A DNA stretch of 64,000 bases from Rhodopirellula bahusiensis (GCF_002727185.1 NZ_NIZW01000006.1:62001-126000); one strand, 5' to 3'. Shown: positions 42,769-53,800, counted from the first letter of the stretch. The notes: generated from the letters alone by a model not told the origin. Numbers and translations are program-made.

Positions 42769-43743
42769 ATGACCATCAATATACTTCACGTCGAAGATCG
42801 AAAAGAGGAAGCCCAGTTCATCCAAATGATGCTGGGCAGGTCTCCTGACTTTGAAGTGTCGGTCACGCAGGCCGAATCATTGGCCATGGCGCTCTCCGAA
42901 CTGGCAATCTCCAACTTCGACCTCGTGCTTCTCGATCTCGGACTGCCCGACAATGTCGGAGTCGAAGCCGTCGAGACGATACGCAATCATTCACCCCACG
43001 TCCCCATTTTCATTCTGAGTGGTGACGAGCGGCAAACAACTGCGATCGCAGCGATCCAAGCAGGCGCACAGGACTACTTGCCCAAACAACACATGGTGGG
43101 ACAGGTCCTCGCAAGAATGACTCAGCTTTCCATTGCAAGACAGAAGCGTCTGCGGCAAGCGGAAGAAGACTCGCTCACCGACGGACTCACGCAACTTGGC
43201 AATCGTCGTGCGAGCGACATTGCCTTCGAGCAGCGACGAACAAGACTTGGAAATGATCACGTCATGTTTGGTTTGGTCGTCGTCGACATCGATCGATTCA
43301 AAGCAATCAACGATTTGTACGGGCACGATGAGGGCGACCAAGTCATCCAACGTGTTGCAAACCAACTCTCGCAAGCATCCGATGAGCAGTGGGATCTACA
43401 CCGCCATGGCGGAGAGGAGTTCACCGTTTTGTTCCCGGTCGAAGACCTGAAAGAACTATCAGCGATTGCGAGTCGACTACAAGCTTCCTGTACTTTCTCA
43501 CACGGCCCTCAGGATCTGATCAAAATTTCAGTGAGCTGCGGAGTCACCGCCGTTCACAGCGACGACACTTTCCGAACCGCCTTCAAACGTGCCGACGCTG
43601 CACTTTACGCGTCCAAGGGACGTGGTCGATGTTGCAGTAGTGTCCACGACGGACAATCCATTCACCCAATCCTCATTCACACTGACTTCCCTTCGTCCCT
43701 CGCCATTCACGTGCCCTGCGTGAAAGCTAACTCGCCCAACTGA
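42769..43743 (+). CDS. Response regulator with GGDEF diguanylate cyclase domain
   Basis: 324 residues. Residues 1-125 are a receiver domain with the phospho-acceptor Asp in LVLLDLGLPD and the Lys in LPKQ. Residues about 145-300 are a GGDEF domain with HGGEEF, an active-site form compatible with c-di-GMP synthesis; LTDGLTQLGNRRA and DIDRFKAINDLYGHDEGD are present. The residues before GGEEF (QWDLHRH) show no RxxD inhibitory site. No partner kinase gene is adjacent. Confidence 0.9.
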   Translation: MTINILHVEDRKEEAQFIQMMLGRSPDFEVSVTQAESLAMALSELAISNFDLVLLDLGLPDNVGVEAVETIRNHSPHVPIFILSGDERQTTAIAAIQAGAQDYLPKQHMVGQVLARMTQLSIARQKRLRQAEEDSLTDGLTQLGNRRASDIAFEQRRTRLGNDHVMFGLVVVDIDRFKAINDLYGHDEGDQVIQRVANQLSQASDEQWDLHRHGGEEFTVLFPVEDLKELSAIASRLQASCTFSHGPQDLIKISVSCGVTAVHSDDTFRTAFKRADAALYASKGRGRCCSSVHDGQSIHPILIHTDFPSSLAIHVPCVKANSPN

Positions 43744-43801
43744 GCGAGATCATTGACTTCAGAGTTGCCACTGTCGGAATTCCAATTGTGGCCAAGTCCC
43801 T

Positions 43802-44707
43802 TTAATTCGCAACCGCTTGAACGGCGAACTCGACAAGCGGAGCAGGGTCCTTCAATGAGTGCGGGTGATGCCCCAATCCGGGTCGACGGAATTCTCGGAC
43901 TTGGCCGCCGAATTCTCGGTAGCGTCGGACTAACACATCACTGTTCTCACTCGGCGGAACGACGTTGTCCTGTTCGTTGATCATGGCGAAAATGGGCACT
44001 CCCGCTTTGGCAAGTCCAGCCAAACGATGCAGCGGTCCATCTTCCATCGACTTTGATTCTTCTTCGGTGATTTGATAGGCATCCAAACACGTCTTCCATG
44101 CTCGAGGCGCGCCGATGCCGTCTCCTTTGCCACCTGGCCACGAACGAATGTCCATGACCGCGTTGTCGACATAGATGCCGCTGACCTGGTCCGGGTTGGC
44201 GGATGCCCACCGCATCACAATCAACCCGCCACGACTCATCCCTTCCAACAACGGCTTGGGATTCAAACCGATCTGCTGGCTGAGTTTGTAAAACTGATCC
44301 CAACGCTTGAGCGCGGTTTCGTTGCCAAACAAATCTGCGACGTCGCAGTAACCGACGTGCCACCCCTGATTCAACAAAGCCACGTCGAGTTGCGGTTCGT
44401 GGCCCCAAAACCGAGCCCGCCAAATCCATGGTGCATTCTCGGCGGACGTCGCAGGGCTGACCAACTTACAAGCCACTCCGTCCAGCTTGAATTCACGTTG
44501 AACAAACCCATGGAAATCGCTGACGGAAACTTGGACACCAGGTTGATTTTCAAGTTGACCAGCGGGAGTGTCCTCCGCCACCGCAACAGATGCCGGCTGA
44601 TTGGAACCCACCGATTCGTCGCCAACCACCACAACCGGCGAAACGATGCTGAGAACGAACACCAGCCAGAACGGATGGAACAGGCAAAAGCAGACTGGGT
44701 TGATCAT
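43802..44707 (-). CDS. Secreted alpha/beta hydrolase
   Basis: I chose ATG 44707 (MINPVCFCLFHPFWLVFVLS), which opens a signal peptide; ATG 44875 gives a doubtful 56-residue extension. The mature part has an alpha/beta-hydrolase order: ENAPWIWRARFWGHEPQ, the nucleophile in EGMSRGGLIV, acid region in MINEQDNVVPP and catalytic His in GLGHHPHS. Possibly a sugar or plant-polymer ester hydrolase, as is common in planctomycetes. The substrate is unknown. Confidence 0.8.
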   Translation of the reverse strand: MINPVCFCLFHPFWLVFVLSIVSPVVVVGDESVGSNQPASVAVAEDTPAGQLENQPGVQVSVSDFHGFVQREFKLDGVACKLVSPATSAENAPWIWRARFWGHEPQLDVALLNQGWHVGYCDVADLFGNETALKRWDQFYKLSQQIGLNPKPLLEGMSRGGLIVMRWASANPDQVSGIYVDNAVMDIRSWPGGKGDGIGAPRAWKTCLDAYQITEEESKSMEDGPLHRLAGLAKAGVPIFAMINEQDNVVPPSENSDVLVRRYREFGGQVREFRRPGLGHHPHSLKDPAPLVEFAVQAVAN

Positions 44708-45060
44708 GTTCGGCAACGAAGGCGGGAGCGAGGAAAGACTTGGGTGGTCAGCGACAGCAGGAATGGTCCGGAGGGATGGAAAACAAATTTGATTCCACCG
44801 TTCCCTTCCACACGAAGATACACAAACCATCGCCGGGTGTCCGTCGCCCCCGACCAGATTGGATGATGAAGACAAGCGTCACTGCGTCGTGGTCGAGGGC
44901 GGGCATTTCCTCGCTGGGATCCCTGGAGATCAGAGCGATCCGAAAATGCATTGACATCTCTTGCCACGCGGCCAACACTGGTCATGTCAACCGTTGAACC
45001 GAACTCCGGAACAGGTCGTTGGCGTTCAAGCCTCCTCCACCCAATGCATTGGCAGATTCC
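44708..45060. other. Divergent intergenic region
   Basis: About 350 bases between two secreted-protein genes transcribed away from each other. No supported gene. Promoters for both should lie here; I could not assign boxes with confidence. Confidence 0.4.
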
Positions 45061-47508
45061 ATGACGACCGAAAGATTCCGCCCCCGCCTCCACTGCTTGG
45101 CTCTCCTCGCGATTGGGCTGCATGCGATTCCGGTTGTCGCACAGGATTGGCCCTCAATCCGAGGACCGCAGTATGACGGATCAGCCGCCTCAGGCGACCA
45201 GGATTTGGCGGAAGGCCCACTGCAATTGAAGGTGGTTTGGAAGCAACCCATCGGCAGCGGTTATTCCGGTGTCGTGAAATCAGGCGAACGTTTGGTCTCG
45301 GCGATGGCGGACGTGGCGGCTGACCAAGAGTACGTGGTCGCCATGTCGGCAAAGACCGGCGAGACACTCTGGAAAACTCCGACCGGGAAGGTGATGAAGG
45401 GAGCGAACGGATCGTTCGACGGCCCTGTGTCTACCCCAGCCGTCGATGACACTCAGGCATATCATCTTTCACCGTTTGGCATTCTGGCTGCTTATGACCT
45501 GACGGACGGGAGCATCGCTTGGCAGCATGATTTAAAGAAGGAGTATTCTGTCGAACCAAACTTTTATGGATTTGGAACTTCACCGATTGTTCATGATGGA
45601 GTGCTAATCATTCCAGTCGGATCGCCCGAAGGGGCTGTGATGGGATTTGATACGAAGACGGGCCAAGTGGCTTGGAAAGTGGGACAGGACCAAGCCGCGT
45701 TTCAGTCGGCCGTCTTGATGGAGCTAGCAGGAGAAACCACCGTTCTCGTCGCTTGCAACACAACTTTGTTTGCGATCGCACCTGCAACCGGAAAGGTCAT
45801 TTGGTCTCGGCCTCACGGCGGTGCCTCGGGTGAACCGGTGGCCGCAGTCGTGCCTGTTCCGCTGCCGGGCGACGGGCTGTTCTTGAACGACAGTCGTGAT
45901 GGATCGACAGGCTTGAATCTTCATGCGGACAGCGCGTCGGAGCGTTGGTCAGGACGCACCATTCGCAACACGTACTGCGTGCCGGTGATGTCGGGCGGGC
46001 TGCTGTGTTCGTACTCGTCTCGTTTTCTGGTCGCCGTGGATCCCGAGACCGGCGATCAGGTCTGGAGAACTCGGTCGCCGAGCAACGGCTTTCTCGCGAC
46101 GGTTGCCGGACGCTTGGTGGTGGCAACGCTGGACGGAACGTTGCATGTTGGCGATGTCACGGAAGACGGGTTCGACGAAGCGGCTCAAACGCGAGTGTTC
46201 AAGACAGGCGACACCGATTCGGACGGGCTGATGTGGAGCCTGCCATCGATCGCCGGTCGTTCGATTTACCTGCGAAGTCTCGGTGCAATCGCGAGAATCG
46301 ATCTCGAATCTGGCCAACAACTTCAAACGGCATCTTCCGATGAACCCAAACTTGGGCCTGACTTCGCCGCGTTCATCCAGAGTGTGGAGTCCTCGGACGA
46401 CAAACAAACCACGGTCGACGAGTACTTGCGTGGGAAGTCTCTGCCCCTGATCGAAGACGACTTCGTCCACTTCATTCTTCAAGGGGACTACAAAGACGTT
46501 GCCGTGGCAAGCGAACTGTTTGGTGTACGCCAAGAACGAGCCATGCAGCGAATGCAAGGAACCGACCTGTTTTACTTTGGGGTTCAAGTTCCTGAGACAA
46601 CGCGACTTTCTTACGTCTTCTTTGCCGACTACCAACCACTGGTTGACCCAACCTCGGATCAACAGTTCACGAGTGGTTTAGTCGCGGGCGAAATGGAACC
46701 GATCTTCCGAAAACCAAGCTCCTCGCTGCAGCTTTCTTGGTTTGACAAAGGCAACCTCACCGAGGACTTGGTGATCGATGTTGACCAACCGAACTCGGAT
46801 ATCTCGGGAAAAATCGTCGAAACACGGCTGGACAGTGCTGCGTTGAAAGAGAGCGTTGAACTTTCGATCTACTTGCCACCTGGATACGTCGAAAGCGAAC
46901 AAAGTGCCCCAGAGAAAACCTACCCGGTTGTGTTCGTGCACGACGGCAACGGTGCAATGGATAGCGGCAATCAGGCGTCGATTGTCGATCAGTTGATTCA
47001 GTCGAAAACCATTCATCCCGTCGTCGTCGTGTTCATCGACAAACGCTTCTACCCGATGCAAGGGGCATCCGGCTATCCGGAGTTCTTCGCGAAAGAATTG
47101 CTCCCGATGATCGACCGTGAATACCGCATCTCTGCGAACCGCGACGACCGCGCCAGCCTGAGTGGCGGGTTCGGTGCGACGCTCGCGTTGATGGCGACTC
47201 TCCCGGTGAGCGACCAAATTGGCGTGATCGGATGCCATTCTCCGTTTGCCTTTGAAATGTTGCACCCGATGGTGTCACAGCTTTCCAAACTGCCCAACGA
47301 CCGTTGTCAAATCTTGGTGCAGTGGAGTCGGCATGAGTTTCGGAACCCGTCGGAAAACTGGAACATGGGCGATCAAGCACAAATTGTCGCAAAAATTTTG
47401 GCGGACGGTGGCCACGAAGTCACCTCCGAGGGAATCGGCACGGGCAGCGATTGGGTGAGCTGGCGAACCCAATCCGTTCGAATGTGGCAACACTTGCTTG
47501 GTCAATAG
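45061..47508 (+). CDS. Secreted PQQ-type beta-propeller fused to an esterase
   Basis: The start at 45061 (MTTERFRPRLHCLALLAIGL) opens a signal peptide; a start at 45019 would add 14 polar residues. Residues about 40-440 are a PQQ-like propeller (WPSIRGPQYDG, VVAMSAKTGETLWKTP, VMGFDTKTGQVAWKVG, AIAPATGKVIWSRP). Residues about 500-815 are an esterase D-like alpha/beta hydrolase: PVVFVHDGNGAMD, ELLPMIDREYRIS, then RASLSGGFGATLALMA as nucleophile elbow. The fusion suggests a periplasmic hydrolase guided by a binding propeller. The elbow SLSGG is less usual than GxSxG. Confidence 0.85.
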   Translation: MTTERFRPRLHCLALLAIGLHAIPVVAQDWPSIRGPQYDGSAASGDQDLAEGPLQLKVVWKQPIGSGYSGVVKSGERLVSAMADVAADQEYVVAMSAKTGETLWKTPTGKVMKGANGSFDGPVSTPAVDDTQAYHLSPFGILAAYDLTDGSIAWQHDLKKEYSVEPNFYGFGTSPIVHDGVLIIPVGSPEGAVMGFDTKTGQVAWKVGQDQAAFQSAVLMELAGETTVLVACNTTLFAIAPATGKVIWSRPHGGASGEPVAAVVPVPLPGDGLFLNDSRDGSTGLNLHADSASERWSGRTIRNTYCVPVMSGGLLCSYSSRFLVAVDPETGDQVWRTRSPSNGFLATVAGRLVVATLDGTLHVGDVTEDGFDEAAQTRVFKTGDTDSDGLMWSLPSIAGRSIYLRSLGAIARIDLESGQQLQTASSDEPKLGPDFAAFIQSVESSDDKQTTVDEYLRGKSLPLIEDDFVHFILQGDYKDVAVASELFGVRQERAMQRMQGTDLFYFGVQVPETTRLSYVFFADYQPLVDPTSDQQFTSGLVAGEMEPIFRKPSSSLQLSWFDKGNLTEDLVIDVDQPNSDISGKIVETRLDSAALKESVELSIYLPPGYVESEQSAPEKTYPVVFVHDGNGAMDSGNQASIVDQLIQSKTIHPVVVVFIDKRFYPMQGASGYPEFFAKELLPMIDREYRISANRDDRASLSGGFGATLALMATLPVSDQIGVIGCHSPFAFEMLHPMVSQLSKLPNDRCQILVQWSRHEFRNPSENWNMGDQAQIVAKILADGGHEVTSEGIGTGSDWVSWRTQSVRMWQHLLGQ

Positions 47509-47577
47509 CCGTTGACTTTGTGGTCGCGCTCCCAAACACTTGTCATTGTTCACAGTTTCGTTTGACAAATTTGGCGG

Positions 47578-48072
47578 GTGGTGAGAGTGACGAATCCAAA
47601 AATCGGTGGCAAGCCAGCCTTGATGCTGACGAGTTGCGACGCGATGGAGGTCAGTGACCAAGAGCGAATCGCGTGCGGGCTGCACATCGCCTCCCGCAGT
47701 CTGTCATCGGCCATGGCCGCGGCGGTCGCTCCGCATGGGCTCAGCGGAATGGAAGCGAACCTGCTTCTCAAATTGGACAAAGGTTTGAATTCGCCTTCGG
47801 AGATCGCTACTTACCTTGGGATCGACGCCTCCAATCTCTCGCGTTTGATGCGCAAGATGCAAAATGCCGAATTGATTCGGCGGGAAGTGGACGCCACCAA
47901 TCGCTCTCGGGTCATCATTGAACTGACCGCGAAAGGCAAACGACTCACGAAGAAGATCAAGCCAGATGTTCGCGAAATGGAAAAGAGCGTGATGTCGGTG
48001 CTGACAGCCAAGGAACTGACGACGCTTCAGAAGATCCTGATGAAAATGTGTGTCAGCGTGATCGAGGCCTGA
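47578..48072 (+). CDS. MarR-family transcriptional regulator
   Basis: Up to 164 residues from GTG 47578; ATG codons at 47623 and 47644 are alternative starts. The winged-helix region is clear: LSGMEANLLLKLDKGLNSPSEIATYLGI, then DASNLSRLMRKMQNAELIRRE and wing VDATNRSRVIIELTAKGK, with a C-terminal dimerisation helix. MarR proteins usually repress neighbouring transport or stress genes. The adjacent porin gene on the same strand is a candidate target. Confidence 0.88.
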   Translation: MVRVTNPKIGGKPALMLTSCDAMEVSDQERIACGLHIASRSLSSAMAAAVAPHGLSGMEANLLLKLDKGLNSPSEIATYLGIDASNLSRLMRKMQNAELIRREVDATNRSRVIIELTAKGKRLTKKIKPDVREMEKSVMSVLTAKELTTLQKILMKMCVSVIEA

Positions 48073-48150
48073 ATGCCCGCGTTGGTCGATCACTGGCTCA
48101 ATTCCGCAAATCTTCTGTGTTTGATGCAACCCTTACAAGCAGAAAGGTCG

Positions 48151-48395
48151 ATGAACGAGACAACGTCTTCTTGTTTGGGCAAGTCATTCCGATGGGTAGC
48201 CGCTAGCACCACCGCGCCGTCCACTGTTTGACAGTGCTAGCTCTGACCGTCATTGGTTCAGGATCTGCTCCCAACGCACGAGCTGAAACCGACGGTCTGG
48301 TCGCAGAGCCCTCCGCCGTTTCAACAACCTTCGCCCCCGTCGAAGACAGTGTCAGTCAGAGTGATTTGTCTGACGCCATCACGTGAATTCGCGAA
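48151..48395 (+). pseudogene. Broken 5' end of the porin gene (signal peptide region)
   Basis: ATG 48151 reads MNETTSSCLGKSFRWVAAS and then stops at TGA 48229. The hydrophobic part of a signal peptide (LTVLALTVIGSGSAPNARA) is in a different frame from 48228 on and continues to an in-frame TGA just before IRELETIVADMQ of the porin. A frameshift plus a CGA-to-TGA type change would explain both. Confidence 0.6.
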
Positions 48396-49682
48396 TTGGA
48401 AACGATCGTCGCGGACATGCAGGCCGAGTCGGCGAGTGCGGCCATACCAGCAACGGTCGACGGGACAGCCTCCCAACACGTGCCGTTCACGGATCGATCC
48501 ACGCACGATGGAATCTATGATTCCGGCTGGACATGGCGTCCCCGCAACCCTCAGGAATCGCCTTTTGAGTTGACCGTTGGATTGCACAACCAGTTTCGCT
48601 ACACGGGCTTCTCTCGTGAGGAAGCCTCGTCGGTCGACGCTGCCGGAAACATTCGCGAGATCAACAACCGGAACGACTTCAACATCAACCGAGGTCGGTT
48701 GGTGTTTTCCGGGTATGCGTTTGACGAGGACCTGCGGTTCTATTCCAACATCGACTACAGCACCGTCACCTCCAATCCCATCCAATTGCTGTTGGGATGG
48801 ATTTCGTTTCGGATGTCCGATCGGTTATCGATCTACCTTGGGCTTGGCAAACTGCCAGGAACCTGGGAATGGACGGAAACATCTCGGTACACGCTCGGTG
48901 CCGACCGAACGATGGCGACGACATTCTTTCGACCGTCCATCACAGCGGGCATATGGGCCAAAGGCAAACTGACCGACGACATCTCGTATCACGTGCTGGT
49001 CGGGAACGGATACAACACGCTGTCACTGCAAGCATCCGAACTCGACACGCAACTCGCCTATTCCGCCCTCTCGTGGTGGGAACCATTGGAGGAGTTCGGG
49101 CCCGGTTTCTCAGACATCGAGAACCACCCGTCACTGGCATTCCGGTTGGGACATGGACTGACTCAAACCAGAAACGCCAGCAGCAGCAACGCTGACCCCG
49201 CGGCCGAGCAAACCGTCATTCGACTCAGCGACGGAACTCGCCTGATCGAACCCAATGCGATCGCTCCCGGGGTGACGGTGAATGCCTTTGATATCTGGTT
49301 GTACTCCGCTCACTTTGGAATCAAACGGCGAGGATTCAGCTTCAGCAGCGAAGTGTTCCTAAGGTGGCTTCGCAACATCGAAGGCGACACCGGCACCGGG
49401 CTACCGTCACAGTTTGACCAAGGGTTCTTCGTTCAGAGCGGCGTGTTTGTGATTCCACAAACGCTGGAACTGTTTGCACGTGGATCCCAGGTGAACGGGG
49501 AGTACGGCAGCGGCGACGAAATTTCGGCTGGGTTCAACTGGTACTTGTTCAACAAGCGATCCGCTCGATTCACGTTCGACGTGACTTCCATCGACGATTC
49601 ACCCGCACAGCAATCGCGAACGGGTTATGTCGCAGGAGAAAGCGGCACCCTTTTCCGGTCCCAGTTGTGGACCTTCTTTTGA
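48396..49682 (+). CDS. Outer-membrane porin (OprO/OprP-like), lacking its signal peptide
   Basis: 428 residues from ATG 48396. The barrel is typical of phosphate-selective-type porins: alternating aromatic/polar strands (FELTVGLHNQFRYTGF, NDFNINRGRLVFSGYAF, FYSNIDYS, LGLGKLPGTWEW) and a C-terminal phenylalanine (SQLWTFF) needed for outer-membrane insertion. The frame begins inside the coiled-coil segment (ETIVADMQ); the signal peptide lies upstream behind a stop and a frameshift. Unless read through, the product would not be exported. Confidence 0.75.
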   Translation: METIVADMQAESASAAIPATVDGTASQHVPFTDRSTHDGIYDSGWTWRPRNPQESPFELTVGLHNQFRYTGFSREEASSVDAAGNIREINNRNDFNINRGRLVFSGYAFDEDLRFYSNIDYSTVTSNPIQLLLGWISFRMSDRLSIYLGLGKLPGTWEWTETSRYTLGADRTMATTFFRPSITAGIWAKGKLTDDISYHVLVGNGYNTLSLQASELDTQLAYSALSWWEPLEEFGPGFSDIENHPSLAFRLGHGLTQTRNASSSNADPAAEQTVIRLSDGTRLIEPNAIAPGVTVNAFDIWLYSAHFGIKRRGFSFSSEVFLRWLRNIEGDTGTGLPSQFDQGFFVQSGVFVIPQTLELFARGSQVNGEYGSGDEISAGFNWYLFNKRSARFTFDVTSIDDSPAQQSRTGYVAGESGTLFRSQLWTFF

Positions 49683-49781
49683 GCCGCAAAGCTTCGTCGT
49701 AGTGGGTGAACGGCGACCTTTTCAGGTGTTCGCCTGTTTGTGCCTGGGAATCATGGCGAACGCCAGTGGTTCACCTTCCAA

Positions 49782-50786
49782 TCAGTACGCCAAATTGCCA
49801 CCAAACTCAGGAACGCGGTCGGCTTTCACGAGGTCGGCCCATTGATTCAATCTTCCACGAGACATTTCCCAAAACTCTTCGCACAGTTCGAAGTACTCCA
49901 GAACCACGTTCTTTTGCCCCACCTCCAGCAATGCTTTCGCCAAAACCATGTTGGGCCCGAACGATTTCAACTGAGGAGAACCTGGCGTTTGGCCGGCCCG
50001 AAGCAGATACGATTTCGCTTCTTCCACGTCGCCGTTGAAGAGTGCCACGCGGCCCAGGATCAAATTCCCATGATGGAGATGGTTCCCTCGATTTCGTCCG
50101 GACTCAGCGACTTGGAGCATCTCCTTGGCATAGGTTGCTGCCGCGTCGATGTCCCCGGCTTCGAAGGCAACCTTGGCCAAACTTTGCAGTAGAAACTCTT
50201 GCTCCATTGGCCCCGAGAGTCGATAAGCGGATTGGTACTCGCCAAACGATTTGATTGCAAGGTCCTTCCGTTCGGGCCCCTCGGAAAGCGAGATCATTCC
50301 CAAGGAATACAATTGGCCCACAGCGGAAGACCACTCGGGATCATTTGGAGCCAATCGTTTGCCTCTCTGCAACAACGTTTCTGACAAATCACGATCGTGA
50401 AGCAAAAAGTAACGTGCAGCATGGCGAAGAACCGCTGGACTTTCAGGCAAATCATCCGTTGTCTTGATCCAAGCCTTCTTCGCTGTGTCATAAGCATCCG
50501 GTTGCAAGATTCGGTCGATTGTGACAAAGGGCGTCCCCATGATCTCGGCCTCCGGTGCATTCTCAATCAACCACAGCACGTGTCGCTGATGCGTTTCCTC
50601 TGCACCAGGCTGCTCACGCCGGCAGAGAAAGTAATACCCTAATAGCTTGGTTCGAGAATCAATGTCCGCCGGTTGGTCAGCCACCTTCTTTTCGAGCTCA
50701 GCGACCTCTTCCGGTGTCAATCGCCGACCCTGCATTGCCAATTTTTGAACATCCGACGCCATCCCCACCACTCCCATCTCACTCAC
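49782..50786 (-). CDS. TPR-like protein
   Basis: 334 residues, all alpha, with repeated 34-residue-like helical pairs (for example FEAGDIDAAATYAKEMLQVAESG and ALFNGDVEEAKSYLLRAGQTPGSP). ATG 50762 (MASDVQK) is an alternative start. No signal peptide, so cytoplasmic. It follows the RND transporter by 37 bases on the same strand. Probably a scaffold or unknown accessory to the transporter operon. Confidence 0.75.
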   Translation of the reverse strand: MSEMGVVGMASDVQKLAMQGRRLTPEEVAELEKKVADQPADIDSRTKLLGYYFLCRREQPGAEETHQRHVLWLIENAPEAEIMGTPFVTIDRILQPDAYDTAKKAWIKTTDDLPESPAVLRHAARYFLLHDRDLSETLLQRGKRLAPNDPEWSSAVGQLYSLGMISLSEGPERKDLAIKSFGEYQSAYRLSGPMEQEFLLQSLAKVAFEAGDIDAAATYAKEMLQVAESGRNRGNHLHHGNLILGRVALFNGDVEEAKSYLLRAGQTPGSPQLKSFGPNMVLAKALLEVGQKNVVLEYFELCEEFWEMSRGRLNQWADLVKADRVPEFGGNLAY

Positions 50787-50823
50787 AAGAAATCTGTTTG
50801 CGGCTTACCTGATCTGCTGCATC

Positions 50824-53800
50824 CTACTGAGGCGGGGAAAGCTTCGCGACAACGAGATACATCACCGGGGCCAGAATCAATACGACGAGGGTGCTGAGTG
50901 CAAGCCCGAAGGTGAGGCTGGTTGCCATCGGCGAAACCACTTGGGCTTCCTTGGATCGCTCCAGCAGAATCGGCATCATTCCGGCGCATGTGGTCACCGA
51001 CGTCAGCAAAACGGCTCGAAAGCGTCGTCGTCCGCCGTCGATGATCGCTTCGTGAAGCGGCAAGCCATCGGCCACACGACGATTGATAAAGTCGACCAGC
51101 ACAATCGAGTCGTTCACAACCACTCCAGCGAGTGCCACGATTCCAAAGATGCTGAACAACGTCAGATCGATGTTCATCACGATGTGACCGAAGATGGCTC
51201 CGATGAAACCAAACGGAATGATCGAAAGGATTAGAATCGCTTGCCAACTCGAATTGAACTGGATTGTCAGCAACAGGAACATCGCTCCCAAAACGAACAC
51301 AAACCCCACCACCAAACTATTGACCGTCTCATCGGTCTGCTCCTGTTGTCCGCCCCACTGCAACTGAACTCCAGGAAACTCCTTTCGGAATTCCGGAACG
51401 AAGTTCGCTTTGAGATCGGAGACGACATTGAACGCATTGCCGCGAGTTTCGTCGACATCGGCCACCACTGAAATGCTACGCATTTGGTTGACCCGACTAA
51501 TCTCGGAGTACCCCCGTTGCACATCGACTTTGACAATTTCGTTGAGGGGCCTCTCCATACGATCCGTGCCTCGAACGCGAATGTCGTTGAAGCTGACCAA
51601 TGTGTTGCGATCCTCACGAGGGTAGCGAACTCGCAGGGGCACTTCATGGCGTCCCCGCTGCAATCGCATGACCTCTTCACCGTAGTAAGATGCTCGGACG
51701 GTCCCCGCTACATCGGCCAGCGAAACGCCCATCGCTTTCGCATCGTCGCGAACCTTGATGCGGTATTCCCATTTGCCTTGGCGTGTGTCCGTTGCGATGT
51801 CAGAGACATAGGGGTACTCACCCAGCTTTGCCTTGCATCGCTCGATCGCGGCGTCCAGCATCGCCAGGTTCTCACCGGTCGCCATCAACCTCAGCTCGAT
51901 GGGCAGAGATGCAGGTCCACGGGGCGTCGCGCCAAAAGCAACGGCTTCGGCTCCAGGAAATCGCCCTGATTCCTCACGCCACATCCGCACAATGTCATCG
52001 CTTGATACCGTTCGTTCACCGATGTCGTTGAGCTGGATGAACAGACCGCCGACGTGACCGGCAACGCTGCTGCCTACCTCATCGCCCGACGAGCCAACGG
52101 TTCGTTGAACCGCTTGAACAAACCCACCAGGATCAGCCGTCATCTTTTCGTCGATCGAACGCTGATTGACTTTCCAGATCGCGTCTTCCAAGCGTTTTGT
52201 GGCCGCGTTGGTGATTTCCACCGGCGTTCCGTCAGGGTAGGTCACCTGCACGGTGATGAAACCAAAGTCGATCTTGGGCAGCAGCAAGAACGGAACCATG
52301 CCCGACCGAACGACTCCCACCGACAAGATCAACAGACCGGCAAGCGTCGACAGTACAACGGCCGGGTTCCTGAGCGACCACCCCAAGATCGGTGTGTAGA
52401 TCCGATCAATGCATTTGGTCAAAAGCTTCGACATCCCCGAGTTTGCTTTTTGAAGCAACCACGCCAATGGACGCAAAGGCATCAACAAATACGTCACCAC
52501 ATCCAAGAATCGACTGCGTTTGTGCGAGAGGTGCGATGGCAGGATGGTCAAACTTTCGAACATCGAGACGATCAACATTGCACCGACACACATCGGTAAA
52601 ACGACGGTCAATCGTTTGATTCGGCCTTCCATGTACATGATCGGCGCGAACGCAATCACCGTCGTTAGAATCGCGGTGATCACGGACGGCATCACCTCAT
52701 ACGCCCCGTCGATGGCAGCTTGGTGATAGCTCTTTCCCATTTCGCGATGCGCATAGATGTTCTCGCCAACCACGATCGCGTCATCGACGACAGTCCCCAA
52801 CGCGATCAAGAACGCGAACATGGAAGTCATGTTGAGTGTATGTCCGCCGAAGTGCATGTAGATGCATGCGCCCAACAACGAAATGGGAATGCCGAGCATC
52901 ACCCACCACGCCAATCGCATTTCCAGGAACAAAGCCAGGACGATAAAAACGAGAACCAAGCCCATCCAAGCGTTCTTGCTCAGCAGATTGAGGCGATTTT
53001 TGACGCTGGTCGAGCGATCGCGCATCGCAATCAATGAGTAGCCGTTTGGCAGTGCATCACTGCCCTCTGCAACGAACTGTCGAACTTCTTCCGCAACCTG
53101 AATCAGGTCATCGGCACTGGTCGTTTCAATTGAAACCAAAACAGCGGGATGACCATTGACCTCATTGATGCTTCCTTCGACCGAGAACTCATCACGAACG
53201 CGACCGAGATCTCCAACGGTCAACACAGCGCCACCGGGCTGGCTCACCAGCGGAATTTCTTCGATCCCGGACCCAACCGAACTCTTGTCACTCCCGCGAA
53301 GCAGCACCTCCTGCGATCGGCCGCGAAGGGTTCCGCCGGGAAGTTCCACGTTGTTTGCACGTACGATCTGGGCAACGCTCTGCAATGACAAGTTGTATTT
53401 GCGAAGCGTGTCTTCAGGGATCTCGATGTCGATTTGATAGTCGGGTGTTCCGACCAAATCCGCGACGGACACCGACGGCAACGCAAGAATCTCTTCGCGA
53501 ATTTGTTCTGCGACGCGGCGAAGAGCGAGTGCCGCTTCCGCTTTGGCTTCCGCATGATCGAACGGAGGGCCGCGGGTCACATCGCTAGAACTCGATTCAT
53601 CCTCGTCGGCGACATCCGAGAACTCAGGCACCTTTGGCCCCATCACCGCCACTCGAATCGCGGTCACAAAATTTGTGTTCATCCGGATGTCAGGCTTTTC
53701 GGCCAGCTCAGGGAAGCTGGGAATTTGTCCGATCAACGTCGTGACTTCCGTGAGCACACGCTGGGCATCGGCTTGATTCGCATCCGGATCCAGTTCCAGG

